Shown here one piece after another: positions 1 through 14,676 of a stretch of DNA of 64,000 nt. Each line of letters begins with the position of its first letter. Position 1 is the stretch's first letter. This DNA is from Aristolochia californica. Lineage: Eukaryota > Streptophyta > Magnoliopsida > Piperales > Aristolochiaceae. The notes beneath the pieces were generated by a model, which worked only from the letters and a program-made list of their open reading frames with translations, had not been told where the DNA came from and did no database searches. Location of the stretch: NCBI GenBank assembly GCA_029961685.1, contig JARWKL010000008.1:29637619-29701618 (forward strand). Direction: 5' to 3'. The translations under genes and the position numbers were made by a program.

Positions 1-1532
1 ATAAGTCATTCTTTAAAAGAATATAGCCCGTTACACATGGTAAATCGCTATATAATAATCTATAATCGTTAGGTCAGCCCTTTGTAAATGTGCAAAATAA
101 TGGCTTGTTGGACTCGGGTAAATATCCCACCGAACATTTACTTGTGAATTTATTGTTATTATCTTTAAATTGTTTGGATCAATAGGTCATTTGCATCTTC
201 AACATTTTTCAAGCATGGATATCCATTTTTAAAAAAATTGTCGAAAAATCTCTTTCTTATAAAATTTCGAGCTATTAGGGTTGAACTAGTGAAATTTCTC
301 AAACTTGGATAACAAAACTTTTGTGTTCATTTGTGGTGTTGCAATAAGTTTTATTTACTTAAATTTGTTATTGCTTTAAATTATATCCATACATAAACTC
401 TAAAATTTTCATTTTGTTGTGATCTATTTGCCTTTTATCTCTTTTTTTGTTTACGATATGAAGGGAAAGTGAAAACTCAGGTTTTGATTTAAGAAAAAAG
501 TATACGTCTAAAATGCAAATGCACAATGAAAAAATGTAGAGAGAGATAATTCCAAAAAGTGGCAGTAATTTTTAGGGATTGTAAACTCTTTTTTGTTTTT
601 ATATATAAAGTTTTGCAATCGTCGGGAAAAGGGGGAGTCGGGGGATTTTTAACTAAGTGTTGACACCCTATCCATTAGTCATTCCTTAAAAAAATATAGC
701 CCATTACGCATGATAAATCACTTTTTAATCATCTATCATCATTATATCAGCTTTTTGTCAATGGGCAAAATAATGGCTTGTTTGACTAGGGTAAATATCC
801 CACCAAACCTTCACTTGGGAATTTAACGTTATTATCTTTAAAATATTTGGATCCATTGGTCATTTGAATCTTTAATATGTTTGAAGCATGGATATCCATT
901 TTTTAAAATTTCGAGCTATTAGGGTTGAACTACTGGAATTTTCCAAACTTGCATAACAAAACTTTTGTGTTCATCTGTGGTGTGTGAATAATTTTTTTTT
1001 ACTTACATTTTTTATTGCTATAAATTCTTCCCAAACATAAACTCTAAAATTTTCATTTTGTTTTGATCTATTTGACTTTTATCTCTTTTTTTTTTACGAG
1101 ATGAAGGGAAAGTCAAACTCAAGTTTTTATTTAAGAAAAAAGTATAAATCTAAAATAGAAATGCACAATGCACAAATGTAGAGAGAGATAATTCCAAAAA
1201 GTGGTTGTACCTTTTAGGGATTGTAAACTATTTTTACTTTTTTTAAATCAAGTTCAGCAATCGTCGGGAAAAGTGGAAGGGGGGGGGGGCGATTTTTAAC
1301 TGAGTGTTGACTACCAATCCATAAGTCATTCCTTAAAAAAATATAGCCCATTGTGCATGATAAATCACTTTATAATCATCTATGATTGTTAGATCAACTT
1401 ATTGTAAATGGGCAAAATAATGGCTTGTTTGACTCGGGTAAATATCCCACCGCACGTTCACTTGGAAATTTAAAGTTAGTATCTTTAAAAGGTTTGGATC
1501 CATAGGTCATTTCCATCTTTAACATGTTTCAT

Positions 1533-1562
1533 GCATGCATATCCATTGCATGCATATCCATT
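1533..1562 (+). repeat. 15-bp exact tandem duplication at the GCATGC site
   Basis: GCATGCATATCCATT is present twice with no intervening base. It accounts for most of the length excess of this monomer (689 bp). It duplicates the GCATGC palindrome that normally occurs once per unit. Confidence 0.95.
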
Positions 1563-4500
1563 TTTTAAAACTTGTGTAGAAAAATCTCTTTCTTATAAAA
1601 TTCTGAGATATTAGGGTTGAACAAGTGGAATTTCCCAAACGTGGATAACAAAACTTTTCAGTTCATTTGTGGTGGGAGAATAAATTTTCATTACTTACAT
1701 TTGTTATTGCTTTAAATTTTTTCCATACATAAATTGTACAATTTTCATTTTTTTGTGATCTATTTACCTTTTATCTCTTCTTTTTTTTACGAGATGCAGG
1801 GAAAGTGAAATCTCAAGTTTTGATTTAAGAAAAAAGTATACATAAAAAATGGAAGTGCATAGTGCACAAATGTTGAGAGAGATAATTCCAAAAAGTGTCT
1901 ATAATTTTTAGGGATTGTAAACTCTTTTAAGTTTTTATATATCAGGTTCTGCAATCGTCGGGAAAAGGGGGAGGGTGGGGATTTTTAATTGAGTGTTGAG
2001 CACCAATCCATAAGTCATTCCTTACAAAATATAGCTCATTAAGCTTGATAAATCACTTAATAATCATATATGATCGTTAGGTTAGGTTTTTGTAAATGGG
2101 CAAAATAATGGCTTGTTTGACTCGAGTAAATATCCGACCGCATGTTCACTTGGGAATTCAATGTTATTGTCTTTAAAACATTTGGATCTGTAGGTCATTT
2201 GTATCTTTAACTTTTTCAAGCATGCGTATCCATTTTTGAAAACATGTGTAGAAAAAACTTTTTTTTATTAAATTCCGAGCTATTAGGCTTAAAGTAGGGG
2301 AATTTCCCAAACTTGTATAACAAAACTTTTGTGTTCATTCGTGGTGTGTGAATAAATTTTGTTTACTTACATTTTTTATTGCCTTGATTTATTTCCATAC
2401 ATAAACTATAACATTTTCATTTTGTTACGATCAATTTGCCTTTTATCTCTTTTTTTGTTTATGACATGAAGGAAAAGTGAAAACTCAAATTTTGATTTAT
2501 GAAGAAAGTATACATCTAAAAAAGAAATGCACAAGGGATAAATGTAGGGAGAGATACATCCAAAAGGTGTCTGTAATTTTTAGGGCTTGTAAACTCTTTT
2601 TTGTTTTTACATGTCAGGTTCAACAATCGTCGGGAAAAGTGGCAGGCGGGGGATTTTTAACTGAGTGTTGAGTCCATATCCATAAGTCATTCCTTACAAA
2701 AATATAGCTCATTACGCATGATAAATCACTTTATAATCTTCTATGATAGTAAGGTCATGTTTTTTTAAATGGGCAAAATAATGGCATGTTTGACTCGAGT
2801 AAATATCCCAGCGCACGTTCATTTGGGAATTTAATGTTATTCTCTTTAAAAGGTTTGGACCAGTAGGTCATTTGAATCTTTAACTTGTTTCAAGCATGCA
2901 TATCCACTTTTTAAAACATATGTAGAAAAATCTCTTTCTTATTAAATTCCGAGATATTAGGCTTAAACTAGTGGAATTTTCAAAAATTGTATAACAAAAC
3001 TTTTGGGTTCATTTCAGGTGTGTGAATAAATTTTCTTTACTTAGATTTGTTATTACCTTGATTTATTCCCATACTTAAACTCTAAAATTTTCATTTTGTT
3101 GTGATCTATTTGCCTTTTATCTCTTTTTTTTTTACGAGATGAAGGGAAAGTGAAAACTCTAGTTTTTCTTTAAGAAAAAAGTATACATCTTAAATGGAAA
3201 TGCACAATGCACAAATGTAGAGAGAGATAATTCCAAAAAGTGTCTGTAATTTTTAGGGATTGTAAACTCTTTTTAATTTTTTATATATCATGTTCTGCAA
3301 TCGTCGGGAAAAGGGGGATGGAGGGGATTTTTAACTGAGTGTTGACACCAGATCCATAAGTGATTCCTTACAAAAATATAGCCTGTTACGCATGACAAAT
3401 AACTTTACAATCATCTATGATAGTTAGGTTAGCTTTTTGTAAATGGGCAAAATAATGGCTTGTCAAATCTGGGTAAATATCCCACCGCACGTTCACTAGG
3501 GAATTTAATGTTATTGTCTTTAAAATATTTGGATCCATCGGTCATTTGCATCTTTAACATGTTTCAAGCATGCATATCCATTTTTTAAAACAGGTGTAGA
3601 AAAATTTCTTTCTTATAAAATAAGAGCTATTATGGTTGAACTAGTGGAATTTTCCCAAATTTGAATAACTAAACTTTTGTGTTCATTTGTGGTGTGTTAA
3701 TAAATTTTATTTACTTAATTTTGTTATTGCTTTAAATTCTTTCCATACATAACCTCTAAAATTTTCATTTTGTTGTGATCTCTTTGCCTTTTATCTCTTT
3801 TTTTGTATACGAGATGAAGGGAAAGTGAAAATTCAAGTTTTGATTTAAGAAAAAATTATACATCTAAAATGGAAATGCACAATGCAAATATTTAGAGAGA
3901 GAAAATTCCAAAAAGTGTCTGTAATTTTTAGGGATTGTAAACTCTTTTAAGTTTTTATATATCAGGTTCAGGAATTGTCGGGAAAAGCGGCAAGCGGGGG
4001 ATTTTTAATTGAGTGTTGACTCCCATTTCATAAGTCATTCCTTACAAAAATATAGCCCATTACCCATGATAAATCAGTTTACAATCGTCTAAGATCGTTA
4101 GGTTAACGTTTTTTTAAATGGGCAAAATAATGGCTTGTTTGACTCGGGAAAATATCCCATTGCACATTCATTTGAGAGTTTAAAGTTATTCTCTTTAAAA
4201 GGTTGGATCCATAGGTCATTTGAATCTTTAACATGTTTCAAGCATGCATATCCTTTTTTTTAAAACATATGTAGAAAAATCTTTTTCTTATAAAATTTCG
4301 AGCTATTAGGGTTGAACTAGTGGAATCTCCCAATTTCTGTTAACAATTTGTTTTTGTTCATTTGTGCTGTGTGAATAAATTTTCTTTACTTACAATTGTT
4401 ATTGCTTTGAATTCTTTCCCTACATAAACTCTAAAATTTTCATTTTTTTTTGTGATCTATTTGCCTTTTATCCCTTTTTTTGTTTACGAGATGAAGTGAA

Positions 4501-7500
4501 AATGAAAACTCAAGTTTTGATTTAAGAAAATAGTATACACCTAAAATGGAAATGCACAATGTGAAAATGTAGAGAGATATAATTCCAAAAAGTGCATGTA
4601 ATTTTTAGGGCTTGTAAAATCTTTTTTGTTTATTATATATCAAGTTCTGCAATTGTCGGGAAAAGGGGGATGTAGGAGATTTTTAACAGAGTGTTGACTC
4701 CCAATCCATAAGTCATTCCTTAAAAAAATATAGCCCCTTACACACGATAAATAACTTTACAATCATCTATGACCGTTAGGTCTGCTTTTTGTAAATGGGC
4801 AAACTAAGGGCTTGTTTGACTTGGGTAAATATCTCACCACGCGTTCACTTAGGAATTTAATGTTATTCTCATTATAAGGTTTGGATCCAAAGGTCATTTG
4901 CATCTTTAACATGTTTCTAGCATGCATATCCATTTTTTAAAACATGTGTTGAAAAATCTCTTTCTTTTAAATTTCCGAGCTATTAGAGTTGAACTAGTGG
5001 AATTTTCCCAAACTTGGATAACAAAACTTTTGTGTTCATATGTGGTGTGTCAATACATTTTCTTTACTAATATTATTCTACCTTAAATTCTTTCCAAACA
5101 TAAACGCTATTTGCCTTTTTTCTTTTTTTTTGTTTACGAGATGAAGGGAAAGTGAAAAATCAAGTTTTGATTTAAGAAAAAAGTATACATCTTAAATGTA
5201 AATTCACAACGCACAAATTTAGAGAGAGATAATTCCAAAAGCTGTTTGTAATTTTTAGGGGTTGTAAACTCTTTTTAGTTTTTATATTTCAGGTTCTACA
5301 ATCTTCGGGAAAAGGGGGAGGTGGGTGGTTTTTAACTGAGTGTTGACTACCACTCCATAAGTCATTCTTAAAAAAATATAGCCCGTTACTCGTGATAAAT
5401 AACTTTTCAATCATCCATGATCATTAGGTCAACTTTTTGTAAATGGGCAAAATAATGGCTTGTTTGACTCGGGAAAATATCCCACCGCACGTTCATTTGG
5501 GAGTTTAAAGTTATTCTCTTTAAAAAGATTGGATCCATAGGTCATTTGAATCTTTAACATGTTTCAAGCTTGCATATCATATTTTTAAAACATGTGTAGA
5601 AAAATCTCTTTCTTATAAAATTCCGAGCTATTAGGGTTGAACTAGTGGAATTTCCCAAACTTGCATAACAAAACTTTGTGTTCATATTTGGTGTGTGAAT
5701 AAATTTTCTTTACTTACATTTGTTATTTCATTATATTCTTTCCATACATAAACTCTAAAATTTTCATTTTGTTGTGATTTATTTGCCTTTTATCTCTTTT
5801 TTTGTTTACGAGATGAAGTGAAAGTGAAAAGTCATGTTTTGATTTAAGAAAAAAGTATACATCTAAAATGGAAATGCACATTGCACAAATTTAGAGAGAG
5901 ATAATTCCAAAAGTAGTCTGTAATTTTTAGGGATTGTAAACTCTTTTTAGTTTTTATATATCAGGTTCGGTAATTGTCGGGAAAAAGGGGAGGCGGGGGA
6001 TTTTTAACTCAGTGTTGACTCCCAATCCATAAGTGATTCCTTACAAAAATATAGCCCGTTATGCATGATAAATCATTTTACAATCATTTATGTTTGTTAG
6101 GTCAGCTTTTAGTAATTGGGAAAAATAATGGCTTGTTTGAGTCAAGTAAATATCTCATCAAATGTTCACCTGGGAATTTAATGTTATTATCTTCAAAATG
6201 TTTGGATCAATACTTCATTTTCATCTTTAACATGATTCAAGCATGCATATTGATTTTTTAAAACATGATTAGAAAAATCTCTTTCTTATAAAATTCCGAG
6301 CTATTAGGGTAGAACTGGTGGAATTTCCTAAATGTGGATAACAAAACTTTTGTGTTCATTTTTGGGGTGTGAATAAATTTTCTTTACTTACTTTTGTTAT
6401 TGTTTTCAATTCTTCCGATACAAAAACTGTAAAATTTTTATTTTGTTGTGATCTATTTTCCTTTTATCTCTTTTTATGTTTACGAGATGAAGGGAATGTG
6501 AAAACTCAAGTTTTGATTTAAGAAAAAAGTTTACATTTAAAATGGAAATGCACAATGCACAAATGTAGAGAAAGATAATTCCAAAAAGTGTCTATAATTT
6601 TTAGGGAATGTAAACTCTTTTTAGTTTTTATATATATGGTTTTGCAATCGTCGGGAAAAGGGGGAGGTGGGGGATTTTTAACTGAGTGTTGACTCCCACT
6701 CCATAAGTAATTCCTTACAAAAATATAGCCTGTTACGCATGATAAATAACGTTACCATCAATTATGATCGTTTGGTCAACTTTTTTTAATTGGGAAAAAA
6801 AACTGCTTGTTTGACTTGGGTAAAAATCTCACCGCATGTTCACTTGGGTATTTAATGTTATTCTCTTTAAAAGGTTTGAATCCATCGGTCATTTGCATCT
6901 TTAACATGTTCCAAGCAGGCATATCCATTTTTTAAAACATGTGCAAAAAAATCTCTTTCTAATAAAATTCCAAGCTATTAGGTTTGAACTAGTGGAATTT
7001 CCTAAACTAGGATAATAAAACTTTTGTTTTCATTTGTGGTGTGTGAATAAATTTTCTTTACTTAAATTTTTTATTGCTTTAAATTCTTACCATACATAAA
7101 CTCTAAAATTTTCATTTTTTAGTGATCTATTTGACTTTTATCTCTTTTTTTGTTTACGAGATGAAGGGAAAGTGTAAACTCAAGTTTTGATTTCAGAAAA
7201 ATTTTTACTTCTAAAATTGAAATGCACAATGCATAAATGTAGAAAGAGATAATTCCAAAAAGTATCTATCATTTTTAGGGATTGTAAACTGTTTTTAGTT
7301 TTTTATATATCAGGTTCTGCAATCGTCGAAAAAACGGGGAGGAGGCGGATTTTTAACAGTGTTAACTCCCAATCCTTAAGTCATTCCATAAAATAATATT
7401 GCCCGTTACACATGATAAATCACTTTACAATCATCTATGATCGTTAAGTCAGCTTTTTGTAAACGGGCAAAATAATTGCTTGTTTGACTCGGGTAAATAT

Positions 7501-10041
7501 CCCACCGCACGTTCACTTGGGAATTTAATGTTATTCTCTTTAAAAGGTTTGGATCCATATGTCATTTTCATCTTTAACATTTTTCAAGCATGCATATCCA
7601 TTTTTTAATCATGTGCAGAAAAATCTCTTTCATATAAAATTTCGAGCTATTAGGGTTGGACTAGTCGAATTTCCCAAACTTGGAGAACAAAATTTTTGTG
7701 TTCACTTGTAGTGTGTACCTAAATTTTCATTACTTACATTTTTTATTGCTTTAAATACTTTCCATATGTAAACTCTAAAATTTTCATTTTGTTGTGATCT
7801 ATTTGCCTTTTATCTCTTTTTTGTTTGCTAGATGAAGCAAAAGTGGAAACTCAAGTTTTGATTTAAGAAAAAAATATACATCTAAAATGGAAATGTAGAA
7901 TGCACAAATGTCGGGAAAGATAATTCCAAAAAGTGTGTGTAATTTTTAGGGATTGAAAACTCTTTTTAGTTTTTAAATATCAAGTTCTGCAATCGTCGGG
8001 AAAAGGGGGAAGCAGGGGTTTGTTAACTGAATGTTGACTCCCAATCCATAAGTCATTCCATACAAAAATAAAGGCCATTATGCATGATAAATCACTTTAA
8101 AATCATCGGTAATTGTTAGGTCAAATTTTTGTAAATGGGAAAAATCATGGCATGTTTGACTCGCGTAAATATCCCACCGCACGTTCACTTGGTAATTTAA
8201 TGTTATTATCTTTTAGAGGTTTGGATCCATAGGTGATTTGCATCTTTAACATGTTTCAGGCATGCATATCCATTTTTTAAAACATGTGTAGAAAAATCTT
8301 TCTTATAAAATTCAGAGCTAATAAGGTTGAACAAGTGGAATTTCCCAAACTTGGATAACAAAACTTTCTTTTCATTTGTGGTGTGAGAATAAATTTTCTT
8401 TACTTACATTAGTTATTGATTTCAATTCTTTCCATACATAAACTCTAAAATTTTCATTTTTTTGTGATCTATTGCCTTTTATCTCTTTTTTTGTTTACGA
8501 GATGAAGGGAAAGTGAAAACTCTAGTTTTGATATAAGAAAAAAGTATACATCTAAAATGGAAATGCACAATGCACAAATGTAGAGAGATTTAATTCAAAA
8601 AAGTGGCAGTAATTTTTAGGGATTGTAAACTTTTTTTTGTTTTAATATGTAAAGTTTTGCTATCGTCGAGAAAAGGGGGAGGCGGGCAATTTTTAACTGT
8701 GTTGAAACCCAATCCATCAGTCATTCCTTACAAAACATATCGATCGTTACGCACGATAAATCACTTTGCAATCATCTATGATCGTTACGTCAAATTTTTG
8801 TAAAAGGGCAAAATAATGACTTGTTTGACTCGGGTAAATATCCCACCGAACTTTCACTTGGGAATTTAATGTTATTATCTTTAAAATGTTTGGATCCGTA
8901 GGTCATTTGCATCTTTAACATGTTTCATGCATGCATATCCATTTTTAAAACATGTGTAGAAAAATCTCTTTCTTATAAAATTCCGAGCTATTAGGGTTGA
9001 ACTAGTGGAATTTCACGAACTTGTATAACAAAAATTTTGTGTTCATTTGTGGTGTGTGAGTAAATTTTATTTATTTACATTTTTTATTGCTTTAAATTCT
9101 TTCCTTACATAAACTCTAAAATTTTCATTTTTTTGTTATCTATTTGCCTTTTATCTCTTTTTTTGTTTACGAGATGAAGGGAAAGTCGAAAATCAAGTTT
9201 TTATTTAAGAAAAAAGTATACATATAAATGGAAATGCACAATGCATAAATGTAGAGAGAGATACTTCCAAAAAGTGCCTGTAATTTTTAGGGATTGTAAA
9301 CTCTTTTTAGGTTTTATATATCAAGTTCTGCAATCGTGGGAAAAAGGGGGAGGTGGGTGATTTTTAACTGAATGTTGACTCCCAATACATTAGTCATTCC
9401 ATACAAGAAAATAGCCCGTTACGCATGATAAATCACTTTATAATCATCTATGATCGTTAGGTCAGCTTTTTGTAAATGGGCAAAATAATGGCTTGTTTGA
9501 CTCGGGTAAATATCCCACTACACGTTCACTTGGGAATTTAATGTTATTATCTTTAAAACGTTTGGATCCATAGGTCATTTGCATCTTTAACATGTTTCAA
9601 GTATGCATATCCATTTTTTAAAACATGTGTAAAAAAATCTTTCTTATTAAATTTCGAGTTATTAGGGTTGAACAAGTGGAATTTCCAGAACTTAGATAAC
9701 AAAACCTTTTTGTTCAATTGTGGTATGATAATAAATTTTCTTTTCTTACATTTTTTGTTGCTTTAAATTATTTCCATACTTAAACTCTAAAATTTTCATT
9801 TTATTGTGATCTATTTGCCTTTTATCTCTTCTTTATTTGACGAGATGAAGGGAAAGTCAACACTTAAGTTTTGATTTAAGAAAAAAGTATACATCTAAAA
9901 TTGAAATGCACAATGCACAAATGTAGAGAGAGATAATTCTAAAAAGTGTCTATAAGTTGTAGGGATTGTAAACTCTTTTTAGTTTTTATATATCAGGTTC
10001 TACAATCGTTGCGAAAAGGGGGAGGCGGGAGATTTTTAGCT

Positions 10042-11363
10042 AAGTGTTGACTCCCATTCCATAAGTCATTCTTCAAAAAAATATAGCCCGTTACACATGG
10101 TAAATAACTTTATAATCATCTATGATCGTTAGGTCAGCCCTTTGTAAATGTGCAAAATAATGACTTGTTTGACTCGGGTAAATATCCCACCGAACGTTCA
10201 CTTGGGAATTTAATGTTATTATCTTTAAAAAGTTTGGATCAATAGGTCATTTGCATCTTCAACATGTTTCAAGCATGGATATCCATTTTTTAAAACATTT
10301 TTAGAAAAATCTCTTTCTTATAAAATTTTGAGCTATTTGGGTTGAACTAGTGGAATTTCTCAAACTTGGATAACAAAACTTTTGTGTTCATTTGTGGTGT
10401 TGGAATAAGTTTTCTTTATTATATCCATACATAAACTCTAAAATTTTCATTTTGATGTGATCTATTTGCCTTTAATCTTTTTTTTTTTACGATATGAAGG
10501 GAAAGTGAAAACTCAAGTTTTGATTTAAGAAAAATGTATTCGTCTAAAATGGAAATGCACAATGCACAAATCTAGAGAGAGATAATTCCAAAAAGTGGCA
10601 GTAATTTTTAGGGATTGTAAACGCTTTCTTGTTTTTATATATAAAGTTTTGCAATCGTTGGGAAAAGGGGGAGTAAGGGGATTTTTAACTAAGTGTTGAC
10701 ACCCTATCCATCAGTCATTCCTTAAAAAAATATAGCCCGTTATGCACGATAAATCACTTTTTAATCATCTATGATCGTTACATCAACTTTTTGTAAATGG
10801 GCAAAAAATAGCTTGTTTGACTAGGGTAAATACCCACCGAACGTTCACTTGGGAATTTAACGTTATTATCTTTAAAATGTTTGGATCCATAGGTCTTTTG
10901 CATCTTTATTATGTTTCACTCAAGGATATCCATTTTTTAAAACATATGTAGAAAAATCTCTTTCTTATTAAATTTCGAGCTATTAGGGTTGAACTACTGG
11001 AATTTCCCAAACTTGCACAACAAACCTTTTGTGTTCATCTGTGGTGTGTGACTAAATTTTGTTTCCTAACATTTTTTATTTCTATAAATTATTTCCATAC
11101 ATAAACTCTAAAATTTTCATTTTGTTCTGATCTATTTGTCTTTTATCTCTTTTTTTGTTTACGAGATGAAGGCAAAGTCAAAACTCAAGTTTTTATTTAA
11201 GAAAAAAGTATACATCTAAAATGGAAATCCACAATGCACAAATGTAGAGAGAGATAATTCTAAAATGTACCTATAATTTTTAGGGATTGTATACTCTTTT
11301 TTGTTTTTATATATCAAGTTTTGCAATCGTCGGGAAAAAAAGGGATGCGGAGAATTTTTAACT
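10042..11363 (+). repeat. Two-monomer block paralogous to bases 1-1301
   Basis: The block repeats the rare variants of the window's first two monomers at an offset of about 10.06 kb. Shared variants include CACATGGTAAAT (42 and 10097), GTTTGGATCAATAGG, GTGGTGTTG.AATAAGTTTT (337 and 10399), the ACCCTATCCAT start of the second monomer (about 667 and 10702), GACTAGGGTAAATA and TTGAACTACTGGAATT. The first-monomer type appears a third time around 19200-19640. It also carries its own roughly 25-bp loss near 10420-10430. The offset equals about 15 monomers. Confidence 0.85.
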
Positions 11364-12657
11364 AAGTGTTGACTCCCAATATATAAGTCATTCCTTAAAA
11401 AAATATAGCCCGTTACGCATGATAAATCACTTTATAATCATCTATGATCGTTAGGTCAACTTTTTGTAAGTGGGCAAAATAATGGCTTGTTTGACTTGGG
11501 TAAATATCCCACCGCACGTTCACTTGGGAATTTAATGTTATTGTCTTTAAAACGTTTGGATCTGTAGGTCATTTGCATCTTTAAATTTTTTCAAGCATAC
11601 GTATCCATTTTTGAAAACATGTGTAGAAAAATCTTTTTCTAATTAAATTCCAAGCTATTACGCTTAAACGAGTGGAATTTCCCAAACTTGTATAAAAAAC
11701 TTTTGTGTTCATTTGTTGTGTGTCCATACATAAACTATAAAATTTTCATTTTGTTGTGATCAATTTGCCTTTTATCTCTTTTTTTCTTTACGATAAGAAG
11801 GAAAAGTGAAACCTCAAGCTTTGATTTAAGAAAAAAGTATACATCTAAAATGGAAATGCACAATGCATAAATGTAAGGAGAGATACATCCAAAAGTTGTC
11901 TGTAATTTTTAGGGATTTTAAACTCTTTTTAGTTTTTACATGTCAACAATCGTCGGGAAAAGTGGCAGGCAGGGGATTTTTAGCCTAAGTGATGACTCCC
12001 AATCCATAAGTCATTCCTTACAAAAATATAGCCCGTTAAGCTTGACAAATCAATTTATAATCATCTATGATTGTTAGGTAAGCTTTTTGTAAATGCGTAA
12101 AGTAATTGCTTGTTTGACTCGGGCAAAATATCCCACCGCACTCACTTGGGAATTTAATGTTATTCTCTTTAAAGGTTTGGATCCATAGCTCATTTGCATC
12201 TTTAACATGTTTCAAGCATGCATATCAAATTTTTAAAACATGTGTAGAAAAATCCCTTTCTTATAAAATTCCGAGCTATTAGGGTTGAACAAGTGGAATT
12301 TCCCAAACCTGGATAACAAAACTTTTCTATTCATTTGTGGTGGGAGAATAAATTTTCTCTACTTAAATTTTTTATTTCTTTAAATTCTTTCCATACATAA
12401 AATCTAAAATTTTCATTTTGTTGTGATCTGTTTACCTTTTATTTCATCTTTTTTTACAACATGCAGGAATAGTGAAATCTCAAGTTTTGATTCAAGAAAA
12501 AAGTATAAATAAAAAATGGAAGTGCACAGTGCACAAATGTAGAGAGAGATAATTCCCAAAAGTGTCTGTAATATTTAGGGATTGTAAACTCTTTTTAGTT
12601 TTTATATATCTGGTTCTGCAATTGTCGAGAAAAGGGCGAGGCAGGGGATTTTTAAGT

Positions 12658-14676
12658 GAGTGTTGAGTCCCAATCCATATGTCATTTCTTACAAAAATAT
12701 AGCTCATTACGCGTGATAAATCACTTTACAATCATCTATGATCATTAGGTCAGGATTCTGTAAAAGGGCAAAATAATGGTATGTTTGATTCGGGTAAATA
12801 TCCCACCGCACGTTCACTTGGGAATTTAATGTTATTATCTTTAAAAGGTTTGGATCTGTAGGTCATTTGAATCTTGAACTTGTTTCAAGCATGCGTATCC
12901 ATTTTTTAAAACATGTGTAGAAAAATCTTTTTCTTATTAAATTCCGAGATATTAGGCTTAAACTAGTGGAATTTCATAAAAATTGTATAACAAAACCTTT
13001 GGGTTCATTTTTGGTGTGTGAATAATTTTTTTTTTACTTACATTTGGTATTGCCTTGTTATCTTTCCATACATAAACTGTAAAATTTTCATTTTGTTGTG
13101 ATCAATATGCCTTTTATCGCTTTTTTTGTTTACGACATGAAGGAAAAGTGAAAACTCAAGTTTTGATTTATGAAAAAGTTATACATCTAAAATGGAATTA
13201 AAGAATGCATAAATGTAGGGAGAGATACATCCAAATGGTGTCTATAATTTTTAGGGATTGTAAACACTTTTTAGTGTTTACATGTCAGATTCAGCAATCG
13301 TCGAGAAAAGTGGCAAGCGGGGGATTTTTAACTGAGTGTTGACTCCCAATCCATAAGTCATTCCTTAAAAAAATATAGCCCGTTAAGCATTATAAATCAA
13401 TTTATAATCATCTATGATCGTTAGGTCAGCTTTTTGTAAATGCACAAAGTAATTGCTTGTTTGACTCGGGTAAATATCCCACCGCAAGTTCACTTGGGAA
13501 TTAATGTTATTCTCTTTAAAAGGTTTTGGATCCATAGGTCATTTGCATCTTTAACATGTTTCAAGCATGGATATCCATTTTTTAAAAAATGTGTTGAAAA
13601 ATCTCTTTCTTGTAAAATTCCAAGCTATTAGGGTTGAACAAGTGGAATTTCCCAAACATGGATAACAAAACTTTTTTGTTCATTTGTGGTGGGAGAATAA
13701 TTTTTCTCTACTTACATTTGTTATTGCTTTAAATTATTTCCATTCATAAACTCTAAAATTTTCATTTTGTTGTAATCTATTTGCCTTTTATCTCTTTTAT
13801 TTTTACGAGATGCAGGGAAAGTGAAATCTCAAGTTTTGATTTAAGAAAAAGTATACATAAAAAATGGAAGTTCACAGTGCACAAATGTAGAGAGAGATAA
13901 TTTCAAAAAGAGTCTGTAATTTTTAGGGATTGTAAACTCTTTGTAGTTTTTATATATTAGGTTCTGCAATCGTCGGGAAAAGGGGGAGGTAGGGGATTTT
14001 TAACTGAGTGTTGAGTCCCATTCCATAAGTCATTACTTAAAAAAATATAGCTCATTACGCATGATAAATCACTTATAATCATCTATGATTATTAGGTCAG
14101 GTTTTTGAAAATGGGCAAAATAATGGCTTGTTTGACTCGGGTAAATATCCCACCGCACGTTCACTTGGGAATTTAATGTTATTATCTTTAAAAGGTTTGG
14201 ATATGTAGGTGATTTGCATCTTTAACTTGTTTCATGCATGCGTATCCATTTTTTAAAAGATATGTAGAAAATCCTTTTCTTATTAAATTCAGAGCTATTA
14301 GGCTTAAACTAGTGGAATTTCCCAAACTTGTATAACAAAACTTTTGTGTTCATTTGTGGTGTGTGAATAAATTTTCTTTTCTTACATTTGTTGTTGCCTT
14401 GATTTATTTCCATACATAAACTGTAAAGTTTTCATTTTGCTGTGATCAATTTACCTTTTATCTCGTTTTTTGTTTACAACATGAAGGAAAAGGGAAAAAT
14501 CAAGTTTTGATTTATGAAAAAAGAGTACTTCTAAAATGGAAATGCATAATGTATAAATGTAGGGAGAGACACATCGAAAAGGTGTCTGTAATTTTTGGGA
14601 TTGTAAACTCTTTTTAGTTTTTACATCTCAGGTTCAACATTTACCGGGAAAAGTGGCAGACGGGGGATTTTTAACT
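12658..14676 (+). repeat. Alternating monomer pair subregion (AGGCTTAAAC type and GCAGGGAAAGTG type)
   Basis: Two monomer types alternate here and in the surrounding copies. One carries TTAGGCTTAAACTAGTGG, GTATAACAAAAC and the GAAGGAAAAGTG form (12945-13200 and 14290-14560; also 1991-2660, 2940-3000 and 11640-11690). The other carries GTTGAACAAGTGGAA, GGTGGGAGAATAA and ATGCAGG.A.AGTGAAATCTC (12290-12500 and 13630-13860; also about 1615-1840). Spacing between like copies is about 1.34 kb, which implies a local two-monomer period that was itself duplicated into or out of the 1.3-3.3 kb region. Confidence 0.7.

Noticed and set aside
12492..12707. A recurring minus-strand frame of about 66-75 codons (also 19618-19839, 20967-21194, 28060-28260, 39129-39350, 46526-46741)
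   Set aside because: The similar peptides arise because the same part of the monomer, read in the same frame, is repeated. Most sister monomers break the frame with stops or indels, so there is no sign of selection for protein.
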